Positions 22,376-32,979 of a stretch of DNA of 64,000 bases are shown here, in pieces. Below the pieces are notes generated by a model, which searched no databases, had not been told where the DNA came from, and was given only the letters and a program-made list of their open reading frames with translations. Each line of letters starts with the position of its first letter. Within the stretch, counting starts at the first letter, position 1. This DNA comes from Homalodisca vitripennis. Its lineage: Eukaryota > Arthropoda > Insecta > Hemiptera > Cicadellidae. Where the stretch lies: assembly GCF_021130785.1 (NCBI RefSeq), contig NC_060214.1:42453001-42517000 (forward strand), written 5' to 3'. Both the position numbers and the translations under genes were made by a program.

Positions 22376-23413
22376 TTTCTAATGCAGGCTCTCGCACGCT
22401 TCCTCATTGCCCTAACCGTCACGTTCAAAGATAACTTGTTACGCACTATTTGGGCAGCTAACTCAATCCGGTTTCTTAAGTCTTCCTCAGAGTTTACAGT
22501 GGTCGAGTAAACTTCCTGTTTCATAGTCCCCCAAACAAAGAAGACCATAGGAGATAGGTCAGGAGATCTGGCCGGCCAAGCTACAGTTCCAGCGCGACCT
22601 ATCCATGTCGGGTAATTGTCCGTTAACCACTGACGCACTTCATTGCTGAAATGAGGAGGAGCACCGTCCTGTTGGAAAACTATGTTGTCCCTCTGATTGT
22701 GGTCCATATCAAGTCCATCCAGAAGTGTGGGCAAGGTATGCTGTAAAAAGTCCAAGTAAACTTCACTATTTAAGGTTCCTTGAAAAATGTAGGGACCCAC
22801 AAGTTGGTTTCCGATGACTCCTGCCCATACGTTGAGATGAAAACGTCTTTGAAAGGAACTTTCTCTTGAAGCCCTGGGATTTTTGTTCGGCCCAATGGTG
22901 CATGTTATGCGTGTTAAAAACACCAGCCCTAGTGAAGGTAGACTCATCGGTGTACAAAATGTTTCTCAAAAAATGATATTGTTCAATATCACTATTGAGC
23001 AGCCAGCGACAGAACTCTACTCTTGGACCAAAGTCATTTGGTTCTAACGCTTGAACCTTTGTAAAGTGATAGGGGTGGAAGTTATTTTAGTGTAAGATTC
23101 CTAACACTTTACTCTGAGAAACACCAACTTCTCTGGCAAGTTGTCGGCTGCTGACATCAGGATTTTCTTGAACTAAATCTAGAACTCGTTCATCTAAGCC
23201 AACATCTCGAAGAACAGGACCTACCTCATTACGCTGCCTGTGAACTGTTCCTCTCTCCAACAAACACTGATGTAGCCTCGTAAAAACTTTATCACTAGGA
23301 ACTCTACGATCTGGGTACCGAGCGTGGTATTCTCTCTGAGCAGCCAGAGCATTCCCGCCACAAAAACCATATACAAAATGCATCTCTGCATACTCTCTCG
23401 ATGTGAAATCCAT
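22345..23413 (-). pseudogene. Tc1/mariner-type transposase with DUF4817-like N-terminus, broken
   Basis: The ATG at 23411-23413 opens MDFTSREYAEMHFVYGFCGG. The first 108 codons give the N-terminal DNA-binding region (REYHARYPDRRVPS, then a helix-turn-helix around SSRQLAREVGVSQSKVLGIL). An in-frame TAA at 23084-23086 interrupts the HxYHxxxVQ block, and the same frame then continues through FCRWLL and the first catalytic Asp in ILYTDESTF. A frameshift near 22855 moves the rest to the frame of 22345-22947: FHLNVWAGVIGNQLVGPY, the second Asp in FQQDGAPPHF, and RSPDLSPMVFFVWG. Family members normally have Asp where this copy has the Val of MVFF, so the third catalytic residue is lost. It is a dead copy. 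Confidence 0.9.
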
Positions 23414-23563
23414 GATAGCTACGACTCAAATAACTATTTTTAAGTGGATAGAGGTAAAGTCAGCTGAAAGACAAAATAAAACCTGAAACATGGGGTATTC
23501 CTTCATACTTGTGATTGTAGAGATAAGATAGTCAGGAGTAAAAACTGATAAGATATGACAATC

Positions 23564-23653
23564 CGGAGGCAGGCAATTTGAAAGCAATAATTTGTAGATT
23601 ACTTACTTTTTATGATTATTCTTTTTTGTAACTGTTCTTTATGTGTTTAGCCT
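23564..23653. repeat. Long inverted repeat, right arm, at transposon terminus
   Basis: This arm begins CGGAGGCAGGCAATTTGAAAG and ends TTTATGTGTTTAGCCT, one base before the transposon boundary. It is an inverted copy of the transposase 3' coding end plus its downstream sequence, and so is not expected at the 5' end of the element. Confidence 0.88.
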
Positions 23654-23654
23654 G

Positions 23655-23845
23655 TATAGTGGTTTCTTGCAATAAGACGGAAACATTTATATGTTATTTG
23701 GAGAAAGGAATTCAAGTATGATCGTTGGATAACATGCAGTTAATTATAAACGAAATGGGTTCAGTGAAAGGTTAACATCAAAAGTTACAGTATGTATTTA
23801 ACATTTAATGGTAAATAAGAAACAGTATTGTGCATTGGTGTCCCG
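23655..23845. repeat. Dispersed repeat R1, right piece of the occupied copy
   Basis: Starting at TAGTGGTTTCTTGC, this stretch aligns with 26599-26805 through several blocks: AAACATTTA...ATGT, TGTATGAT/AAGTATGATCGTT, GTTAACATCAAAAGTTACA and AAGAAACAGTATTG(T/C)GCATTGG. The copies differ by many substitutions and small indels. I recognise no coding in either. The repeat class is unknown. Confidence 0.7.
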
Positions 23846-23859
23846 TAGCGTTTAAATGT

Positions 23860-25570
23860 TGACAGAGTTTAAATCCAATCAAATAGGTCTCAGTTCCTTA
23901 TAGGACATATTTGGTTAGGGATCATAAGTACTATCAGACACAGAACTGTGTGACACACTTTTAAGAACGCCTTGCTTTAAGATTTATGCACCAGAATTAG
24001 TGCAAACAAATATTCTAAACTCTAGGACGGAATCAGTAATTTAACGCGATTTACTGAGTGTTTATCCATCGTATATACATAACAGAGATTAGGAGCATTT
24101 GATAGCGATGCTTCCTTTCCTGGGAAGGAGCGGTGGATTTCCCGTATGATATTTTTCTTATATGGAGTAATCTTCATTCGTTCATAACTGTTACAATATT
24201 TACTATATGTGCTCTATATAGGTTTATTTGGAAAATCTGCCATTTATTCTTGGATTGGTATCCGCAAAGCAATGTTAAGCGACCATCTATCTTATCGCTG
24301 ATTGCCAGGTTCACATCTTAAGGAAATTCTTTAAAGCTGAAACAATTTTATTATTTTCATTTCTCATTTTAAATAAGTTAAACATTTTTTTTATTTTTGT
24401 TAACATCATGTTATTAACCTTAATTATTAAGTAAAAATAACACAAATAGGACAATATTCGTATTGTTTTTGCTAACATTAACCATAACAAAAAATATATT
24501 ACTTTGTAAGTGTTATTGTTTTTCAGGGAAATTTTGATTTAATTAAAACAACTATATACGGAAAACTAAGGCGCGTCGTTTAAGTTTCAAAATCAAGCAA
24601 CATTGTAAACCTCTTCTATATTTATCTCATAAGAGTATATTTAGCTGTTATTACTGTGTCGTTTAGTGTTTAAATCGATAAAAATATCTTGAATTGGGTT
24701 TCATGAATGTGAAAGAATTGGGGGGGAGGGCTTATTAGGCTAGCTTATTAGGCTAGACCCCCTAATCAAGTGCAATGCACATATGAGTAAAGCAGCCTTA
24801 TTCGGATTAAGCATTAGGTGTGTAAAAACGTTGATATGTATTAAAAAAATAAATATTTTTAAACCTTTTTATCGGTACTTTCACGCCATTCTCTATTTGG
24901 GGCGGTTCCCTAACACAAAGAAATTTATACTGATAATCATAAAATAATCAATGTGTAAAATTCGCACCTATAATATTTTACCACAGTTGACATTTAAGAG
25001 GCTCTTTTAATTAACTAATTTTTGTAACTGTAGAGACGGAAAATGGAATTTTTAGCTATTTTATAGACCAATAGGGCGTAGCCCGAACAGATTTCCGAAA
25101 TAAGAATATGCATATATTCATCCAAGGAACCCTATGAATGTCTACGTAAAATTGCAGTACAATGGGTTAAATAGTTAAAGCGTGAAAGCAAAACAAACAA
25201 ACATAAGCAATTTTCCATTTATAATGTTATTAATACCTTCATGTTATATCTAGGCCTAAAAATCATTGATAATAAGGATAATACATTTTACCGTACGTGC
25301 TAGAAAAGTGGCTTGTGGGAATATTTTTATTTTATTCATAATAAAATTCTTAAATTATATTTGATTTAAATATAGACATTTTTAAGATATGTGTAACTTT
25401 AAATAATTATTTATTTATGAAAATATATTTTTTCCTTTCCTAAAGTCCTAAATTACGTACAAAAATAAAATTTTGATATCCATCCGTTTTTTGGGTCCTA
25501 ATTTATGAACTTGACAAATATTTTCTACATTCAATGTATGTAGGTCTTAAAAGCCATTAATAATGCTTTA
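23860..25570. other. No gene recognised; possible old transposon sequence near 25.04-25.2 kb
   Basis: Mostly AT-rich unassigned sequence. At 24733-24760 a 13-bp block (CTTATTAGGCTAG) is duplicated in tandem. At 25040-25200 the sequence CCTATGAATGTCTACG...GTTAAAGCGTGAAAGCAAAACAAACAAACA has the style of the conserved 3' regions of several insect transposon families, but I cannot name one. Confidence 0.4.
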
Positions 25571-25576
25571 TATCTA

Positions 25577-26545
25577 CGAGAGTGGTCTGAAAAGTTTCCG
25601 ACCTAACAAACATGACATAATTTGTGAAATAAAAAAATCAACATAGTCTCCTTGTCACTCTACACACTTCTATCAGCGATACCATCTCTGTAACCCGTAA
25701 AAATTGTACTCGGAATATTTCTCTGAAAAATAATTGTTCACGAAGGTGATTGCCTCTTCATTTGACGATCACATTGTCCTCTGAGCGCAATTTTGAGATG
25801 AAGGAACGAAAAGAATTCGCTTGGGACTGGATCTGGTAAGACGGATGGTTAAGCAGTTAAAACCGTAATTCATGGATTTTCGCCATCATAACCGCTAAGG
25901 GACGAGAAGGTTCGTAGCCTTGGTGAAACATTATATTCTTTTTCTACAAATGTGGGCGTTTCTTTAAAAAATGTCTACCTTTACCTTGTCAAGTAATGGT
26001 GGATAGTATGCTCCTGTAATGGTTTTCCTTTTTGAAGCTAATCTATTAAATTAATTCTATTAATATTGCATAAACAGTCGTCATGTCTTTCCTAACCAAA
26101 GAAGCAGCATTTTTCTTTTTTTTGACTCTGTTTCCCTTTTGTAATTTTTTTCGGGTGTATAATGGTATAATCAAGTTTTATCTACAGTAATTAATCAGCG
26201 CATTTGGATTATTTTACCTAAACTGCGCCAGAAGAGCGTTGGAAATGTTCATACTCGAACCTTTATGGTCTAACGTGAGCAAACGCGACATTAAACGCGC
26301 GGACAGCTTTCTCATGCCTAAATGTTGATATATTTTTCACTTTAATTCGGTGATCGTCTAGCACCATTTGGTTAACTCTGTCGATGATTTCATGGGTAGT
26401 TGCAGTTTTTGGACGTCCCGAACGTTCATCGTCTCTCAAGATCTTATGGCTATTTTTAAATGAAGCAGCCCAAAATTTCACTGAGTTAAATGATTGTGCA
26501 GAGTTTCCATACACAGAATCCAACTCATTTTTGATTTAATAAGGC
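25577..26545 (-). mobile_element. Classic mariner element, degraded, right end missing
   Basis: The left end, CGAGAGTGGTCTGAAAAGTTTCCGACC (25577 on, preceded by TA), has the form of a mariner terminal inverted repeat. The interior encodes a mariner transposase on the minus strand. No matching inverted end is visible on the right, where similarity stops near 26545, close to the start of the R1 repeat at 26565. The element is therefore truncated or eroded on that side. Confidence 0.75.
25620..26545 (-). pseudogene. Mariner transposase, many stops and frameshifts
   Basis: The 26263-26523 frame gives YGNSAQSFNSVKFWAASFK, then DDERSGRPKTATTHEIIDRV and MVLDDHRIKVKNI. This is the helix-turn-helix half of a mariner transposase with its conserved DxRSGRPxTA linker. 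Further left, after several frame changes, come FHQGYEPSRP (where family members have the FHQDNAPCH block with the second Asp), MMAKIHELRF, PSYQIQSQANSF (family SPDLAPSDYFLF) and LRGQCDRQM. The second and third catalytic regions are both mutated. The copy is much older than the Tc1/mariner element at 21.7 kb judging by its breaks. Confidence 0.8.
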
Positions 26546-26564
26546 GTATTGCCTTTCAAACACA

Positions 26565-26805
26565 AAATATTTCTTCTTAAATTCAGTAACTTTAAATTAG
26601 TGCTCAGTGGTTTCTTGCAAAGAAACATTTAATATGTAATTTGAGGAAGTAAATTCTTGTATGATTGTTAAATAAAATACAACCATAACCAATATAGGCT
26701 AAAGTAGTGAAAGACTAACATCACATGTTACATTCGATATTTACAAATTAAAGGGCCAATAAAAAGGGGTAACATAAGAAACAGTATTGCGCATTGGCCC
26801 TCTGT
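26565..26805. repeat. Dispersed repeat R1, unoccupied copy
   Basis: Reads continuously from AATTCAGTAACTTTAAATTAGTGCT into CAGTGGTTTCTTGCAAAG. It therefore shows the pre-insertion state of the site taken by the transposon at 21739-23654. Confidence 0.7.
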
Positions 26806-26809
26806 ATTC

Positions 26810-28050
26810 TTAAAATTGTTAAAGGTGCCAATGGCCTAAGAATAGGCGAATTTAATAAAATAATAAAATTTGTGCACACTTATATTTATAAAACATTTAG
26901 GAAAAAGGAATAAATTTTAAAACTTTACAATTAAGTGCAGTACCTGAGAACTAATAATATTTTAAAAAGATGAGCTCAAGATTTTGTCCACAATAAATTG
27001 AAATGTTAAGACATTATTTGTATAAACTTGGTATAATGTTTATTTTTTAGCTTTTAGTGAATTCAACTCCTTCAATATCACATAATTATAATTAACTTTT
27101 TTATGGCAGATTTATTATAAAATGTACAACTTTTATTTTTCATTTCATTCCGTATTTATAATTTTAGGAGAAAAATATGTTGCTGGTTATCTTATAGTAT
27201 AAATGGGTAGATGTAATTCAGCAGTTAGTATGGAATTAGTAGGCCTATACGTGTATACATTCCTGGTCCCTGATCATATTCGAAAATTAGTTTAATTAAA
27301 AAACAATTCATAGATTTAAGTTCATCATTGATGATTGGTGTATTATTTTTAAAATGATATTAATGTAGAATGTTTACATTCTTTTAGTGTGTTAGGGTGA
27401 TATATGTGATGTAGATGTTTAAAATTTTAAAATAAAAAATACTTTGAAGAGTGCTTTAAAGTTTATAATGTTCTGGCAAAATAAAGCTGTTATTTTATCT
27501 ATTTCAATGCAATCCTTTCGCTGATTTGCTGGCCACACAACTACCCAGCAATAATTGAGACGCTTGAGGCATAATATTCTCCGTGTGTAAACCAGCCACT
27601 GTCAATTAACTTTTATGTTAAATTCACTACAAAAACACGACCCATTAACAAATTAAAAAACGGTATTATGACAAAAATGCACAGCATAGATAAATATTAC
27701 TTACATTAAAACATGCGCATTACCATTTATAATTGTAAATATAGAAATAGTTTAAACTGAAAATATTTTTAATGCGTATGATTTAGAAAATGTCATTCTA
27801 TTGAAATATGTGTTTAATATTATGAAATACAATAAATGTCTGTGGGTAATAAGGAGGCCACAGATCAGATGCAACAGCAATTTATGTTTTAATATTAATG
27901 ATTATCCAAGATATTCTGTTACTTTCACCTAAGGTAATATTATTGATTACCTTAAAATGAAGTAAAATATGTGAAATGAATGCTTTACAACTTGGAGTTT
28001 TACAAACGAAAGGCAAGTACAGGTCTTTTCAATATATTACAATCAAAAGG
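26810..28050. other. AT-rich DNA, no gene recognised
   Basis: I see no domain, repeat end or RNA gene in this interval. Confidence 0.5.
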
Positions 28051-28069
28051 CAGATGCAGGTCCCTTCCC

Positions 28070-28330
28070 CTCTTACTCCCACCACCAACCATACGACCCG
28101 CGGATCAACATGTACCGCTTAATTGTACGGTGTATAAAAAGGACCAACATTGACCGCTCATTACACGCGGACCAGCATGTGGACAAAAGTTTTTATATAT
28201 TAAAAAATATTAGCATACATTTATCAAGCAAGTTATAAAAACATAAATGTATGCTGAGAACGAATTCATAACACGGTTATATGAAGGTTTAAATAGGGGG
28301 CTTGATGGACCTGCACGGGTCGCTGTATAA
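28070..28330. repeat. GGACC-motif dispersed repeat, copy 2
   Basis: Contains GGATCAACATG, GGACCAACATT, GGACCAGCATG, GGACCTGCA and GGACCATGAAGTGCC, spaced about 40-50 bases apart except across an AT-rich gap at 28190-28270. These are complements of the TGxTGGTCC motifs at 3714-4020. The right end runs into a TA tract, as does the copy near 3.7 kb. I infer a shared repeat family with tandem sub-units. Confidence 0.45.
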
Positions 28331-28362
28331 CACAGGACCATGAAGTGCCTTGTTTCCGTAAA

Positions 28363-28407
28363 TATATACATATATCATACATATACAAAATATACATATA
28401 TATTTTG

Positions 28408-28439
<32 letters not shown>

Positions 28440-28446
28440 ATATATG
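28363..28446. repeat. TA-rich microsatellite
   Basis: ATATATACATATATCATACATAT grading into pure TA. The minus-strand 75-codon frame here encodes Tyr-Ile repeats and is not a gene. Confidence 0.88.
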
Positions 28447-28565
28447 TTATCTTATTAGTGGTAATACATTTACATGAATAAATATCTAAAATCAATCTAT
28501 ATTGTCGTTCACTCACAAATATTGATCTTTTAAAATGCTCTGGATGAAGTCTTTATTACTTTAAA

Positions 28566-28622
28566 TCTCTCTCTCTCTCTATTCCTCTCTTAATCTTTCT
28601 CTCTCACTTTCCTTCTCTCGTC
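28566..28622. repeat. CT-rich low-complexity tract
   Basis: Interrupted CTCTCT runs on the plus strand (GA on the minus strand). It could bind GAGA-type factors but shows no other regulatory context. Confidence 0.8.
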
Positions 28623-28629
28623 TTATTAC

Positions 28630-29940
28630 AGTTAACAAAATTTATAGTACATATAGTACAAGCATAAGTTGTGTAACATACATAATACAAAGACAGCAAA
28701 ATATTTATGTTTTTATATATCAGGATAGTTTATGTTTATTTATTTAGGCTCTAATATATCAAAAAAACTATAAATATACGAGGAGGAAGACAAACGTACA
28801 TATGATTTCAACGTAATCTAATCTAAGATTAATTATGTAGATTTTTCTTTACAACAACTACGATTTTAGGTATTAACATTTAATTTAATTTCAGTATGAT
28901 CTAAGCATTTTCGAAGTTAGTGGCATTATTTCAGGATTTTCAAAACATTTCTAATACTCCAAGCATATTTTGAAATATAGTTGTTTTTAATTTGGTTTTC
29001 AACTTGCAGAATAATACATCTACATTGTTTTAGCAACGGAATTACCATATTAATTACTTTATTCATATAACAAATCATATCATCATATACTATTCCTTAG
29101 ATAAACATCCTAAATATTTTCTATGCAGTTCATCATCCTAATCAAAATTATAATTTGTACTTGAGAATAGAGTAGCATTGAAATATGTATAAGCTTTGTT
29201 GTCATAATTATTACGATTAATCATGTCTCTTACACATGGCAAAATAACAAATAGTATCTTTTGAAATTCCTTAGTACACCATTTACATGTGCTTATTTAC
29301 TAAACATCCAAGATAATTTATTAATCTCACGTGCGTCCAATAAATATTTAGCCGATGTTTCAGCAGATTTTATTAATATTCGTATTTGTGTCGTGTAAAA
29401 ATCAATTATTAGTAGTGTTGATTCAATTTAAAAAGATTGCGGAATGAAATCTACATGAATCTTAGTCGTGATTTGCTTAAGGAATCAAAGGTAACTAATC
29501 AAAAAACTGTTTACGGATCAGTCCTGGTAAAGCTCCTTCTGTGGTTATATCATTCGTAAGTAAATTATAGTGCTAGTACATGAATCGTTTCAAGGTGTTT
29601 AATCCTTAAATATTCAATATCCCCATGAATTTTTAACCATTATTATTGCTTGTAATACCCATTTATCTAAACTCTAATACTCCCTTTTTGGGGTAGATAT
29701 TGAGTCAGTAAGCTGAAGCATTCATTAAAACTGTTTTCGCTTAGGTGGGAAAGAAGTATAGTAACTAAAGAAGCCTTTTCACTGTGAGCTGCTTTGAAGA
29801 TCCAGATAAGTGTGCTATAAATTTGTTATAATGTGTATTTAGTGTACTTCGGCAAGAATATTTGTGATAAACTTTATATTTTATTATTAAATTCTAGTTT
29901 TATATAATTTGAACGATTGTTGAAAAATTGTTACGAACTA
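28630..29940. other. AT-rich DNA, no gene recognised
   Basis: Nothing identifiable on either strand. Confidence 0.5.
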
Positions 29941-29951
29941 GCATTACTGGA

Positions 29952-29952
<1 letters not shown>

Positions 29953-30013
<61 letters not shown>
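29953..30013. repeat. TA microsatellite
   Basis: Pure TA tract of about 60 bases, among the longest in the window. Confidence 0.92.
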
Positions 30014-30019
<6 letters not shown>

Positions 30020-31000
30020 ATAGACTATATCAGTGGCGCATCCTGAAATATCTAGGGAATGTCTGAAACATCGTGAGTCGGGGTATGAAACCCTCTACCC
30101 CCAGATCCCCCAGATTAGAATTGAGATCCGGGAGTTTTTTTTAACAATTAGGCATAAACCATTATTTCTGAACTAATAAAAGTGAGGCAAAGATCAGGTC
30201 ATAGTGTATAAAGTTTAAAGTAAAACCACTATAATACTCTTATTCAGGAATAGGGAAATAGGGATTATAGGGATAGATAAAATCTTTTCCAAGAAATACA
30301 GTTTGTATGAAATGAATTTAACTTAAACTACATTTAATCATAAAAATACACAAACAATAAAACAAAATATTTCAGATTATATCACAAGTCACGACTAAAA
30401 CTAAATCTTGATATCGATTCTCCCTTAAAAATATAAATATCCGAATCTGAAAGTTGGCTACAAACGGAGTGGTAGAGCTACAATAACATAAGTGTTATTA
30501 CATTTTAGCTGGTTTATATCTGTATTTTGGCACATAATACTGTTTAATAACAATACATTCCTGTTTTTAAATCAATAAAAACGAAAATAAATGCCAGTTT
30601 TATGCTCGACAAACAAACTGAAACTTTAAAACCTCATAACTTGGAAACTTGTGATCCGATTAAAATCATATGCTTATGTACCGTTTTTCTGGCACAAAAT
30701 TTTGTGAAGGTTCAAAAAGGGAAACGAAAAATCTTCTGAAATTAATAAAGTTCAAACTAAAATAAAATTTCTTCTTGAAAATAATTACTAGATTTAAAAT
30801 AAAAATAAAAACTTCCTAACGACTTTTAAATTCACACTTGTAATATATTCGTCACTCAAAAATGTACAAAGTTCTTTCACCTTGTCTTTTATTCAATTTT
30901 TAAAATTCAAAACTTTCACACTCTAATCTGATCTGGCAACTCTTCACTTTAATATATCTTCAAGACTCAATTTTTTTTAGTTACTAATTTTCTTTACTTT
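30020..31000. other. No gene recognised
   Basis: 30030-30140 is less AT-rich and contains a CCTCTACCCCCAGATCCCCCAG run. 30610-30730 (CTCATAACTTGGAAACTTGTGATCCGATT...) has the flavour of an old transposon untranslated region. Neither can be assigned. Confidence 0.35.
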
Positions 31001-31006
31001 ACTTTC

Positions 31007-31120
31007 AATATTACTTCTTTTCAGTGTTAGAGAAATAAAGAATTTTTCAGTGTTAGAGAATGAAATATTACTTTTATTCAGTGTTTGAGAAATAAAGAAT
31101 TCTTCAGTGTTAGAGAATGT
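31007..31120. repeat. Tandem duplication, 57-bp unit x2
   Basis: Unit 1 is 31007-31063 and unit 2 is 31064-31120. Each contains CAGTGTT(A/T)GAGAAATAAAGAATT followed by TTCAGTGTTAGAGAATG, so CAGTGTTAGAGAA also recurs within each unit. Confidence 0.85.
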
Positions 31121-31340
31121 AAATTGCTGACAGCATCTGTAACAACCACAAAACTCCTACAGTATTTTTACATACACTTTTATATACATGTGCTCATTGC
31201 ACCAACAAGTTTTATATTGCATAGATTAAAAGTACAAGCTCATAAATTCCCATTAAATTTAATTTTTCCAATATTTTTTTCCCCAAAATTATTCAAAATA
31301 ACTAAGAATGAATATTGACTGGACTCCAGTTAAAAAGTAC

Positions 31341-31575
31341 ACTTACCCGCAGGTTCGATGACGATTAGCAAGAACAACCCTAAACAATTTTAAAGGCTTT
31401 ACTATTTACCGCTACTTCCGATCAACCGAGACGGGAGCTACGACACGTCTACCTCACCCCACCTCTCAATTTCGTTATCAAACACTCCCATCTGCGATGA
31501 GCGCCTCGCTTATAGAAGCCTCTTTTGTACTGTCCAGTCCTTATCGTTCTTCTGGGCCTACTACTTCCACCGGTA
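31341..31575 (-). other. Candidate non-coding or 5' exon with consensus splice donor
   Basis: On the minus strand a GC-richer stretch (31575 down to 31347) ends CTGCG|GTAAGT, an excellent donor consensus (GTAAGT at 31341-31346), and then drops back into AT-rich sequence. No long open frame spans it on that strand. A 5' untranslated exon of a leftward gene is a reasonable guess. I found no matching acceptor or coding exon to the left, so this remains speculative. Confidence 0.25.
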
Positions 31576-31579
31576 ATCC

Positions 31580-32860
31580 AGTTACCCCAGAATAACAATT
31601 TAATACAATTGGTACACTTATGCAAGCTAGATACAAATATGCAATAATGGGGTATTTAGTTTTGGAATAGTATGAAAAATAGATATGTTATTGATATAAT
31701 ATATTAACTTTTATTCTTGACAACGTCCTCCACAAAATTCGGAATTGGTCACGGTTATGGAGCTTTTAGTAAGAAGTGTAGTAAGAAGGAGCTTTTTATC
31801 TTGAGTGTGTAATTTTGTAACCCACTATTTAAAATATTTAACTTTTAAAACAGATTAAATTGAGCAAGTCGTAATAATTTGTTACCCCTTCAACTGCTCA
31901 TTGTAAAGTGAAAAATCGCCAGACTGTATAAGGCTGTTCCCTCGTGGTGGCAACGAATGGCAACAAACAAATACAGAACGTAACTGCTCAGAGCTCAGCA
32001 GCTCACTCACTATTGTGACAACTGATCACGTCGGGACAGATGTAAGAGATAAATAGGCCGGGTATTCATTCGTCCGTCCCAAGAGTAAAGTTACCGAAAA
32101 CATTTTACATGGTTACGATAGTTATCGGTACATTTTAGTGTTACAGTTACTTTTACGATACTAATACTTTACACGTTTACCACCGTTCCTGGAAACTAGG
32201 ACATGTACCTGTAGTATTTAAAGACTACTCTGTAACGAATGATTTTTAATCAGCACAAGTTCGTTTTTATTCGGTTACTGAACATAAAGGAGACAGGTAG
32301 AAACTACAAGAATTAGTAAGAACTAACCTCATTTTCGTTGTTGCTACTTGACGGTCAAATTAAAATTTTAGAACAAAATTTAGTTATTATATCTGCAGTG
32401 CCATATATTTCGCAAATAGTAATAGGTATAAGGCTTATGTCAGAACTTTTAAATAAATTATTATCAAATATATGAACAGCTATTCATTTTATTTTCAGCG
32501 AAAAATATACCATTAGGGAATATATTATTTGAAAATAAAATGCTCTTTGGAGGGAACAGGTCAATGTATTTGTATATGTAGACGTAAAATTGATGGATTT
32601 ATTGTTTTTTTATAATAGTTATTTCTTGTTTATTTATAACATAAACATCTGCATTTAAGTCATGTTTAAGGTTATTGCTATATCGTTCATTTCTATAAAA
32701 GCATAAGAGCTATATTTTCTTGTACTGTACTTGCGCATTTATTTCTTGGTATGAAACACGTAAATAGAAGTTTAATTATTCATTCATGAACAGTAACTTT
32801 ATTATTATGTTTAATACATTAAAAAACAAGGTAATGTATTAAGATAACACCCATACCAAG
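31580..32860. other. No gene recognised; GC-richer patch at 31.9-32.2 kb
   Basis: The patch 31900-32120 (GGCTGTTCCCTCGTGGTGG... to ...CGTCCGTCCCAAGAG) is GC-richer and lies about 350 bases right of the candidate exon. It could be promoter-proximal or an old repeat. No motif decides this. Confidence 0.35.
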
Positions 32861-32872
32861 GTGTGTATGGGT

Positions 32873-32975
32873 ATATACACAATGCGTTACGCAATAGGCT
32901 TCACTGGTGTTTCATGCAAGGTTTTAAGGTCTATTTATAATTAAATTTTTAAGATATCCTTCTGAGAGACCAATA
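32873..32975 (+). repeat. Dispersed repeat R2 (GCGTAACAGGCTTC family), copy 1
   Basis: ACACAATGCGTTACGCAATAGGCTTCACTGG, then GCAAGGTTTTAAGGTCTAT and AAGATATCCTTCTGAGAG, aligns block by block with 59818-59895. Both look like the same short segment of a transposon untranslated region. The class is unknown. Confidence 0.5.
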
Positions 32976-32979
32976 AATT

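Larger units (their letters stand above)
21739..23654 (-). mobile_element. Tc1/mariner-superfamily transposon (DUF4817-type), 1916 bp, inactive
   Basis: The element starts CAGGGTGAATTTAAG and ends TTTAGCCTG, flanked by a TA duplication (21737-21738 and 23655-23656). The boundaries come from comparison with the unoccupied paralogue at 26.56-26.8 kb, and removing the element and one TA restores a colinear repeat. Inside is a transposase on the minus strand with an N-terminal helix-turn-helix and a DDE-type catalytic domain, broken by a stop and a frameshift and lacking the third acidic residue. The two ends match only over CAGG. Instead, a strong inverted repeat of about 88 bp lies at 22290-22375 and 23564-23653, so the right end appears rearranged. 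Confidence 0.88.

Noticed and set aside
20310..24910. Shared GCGGTTCCCT at about 20332 and 24900
   Set aside because: The match is about 12 bases with little flanking similarity, too short to call a repeat.
28289..28516. Minus-strand open frame rich in Tyr and Ile
   Set aside because: Translation of a TA microsatellite with flanking repeat.
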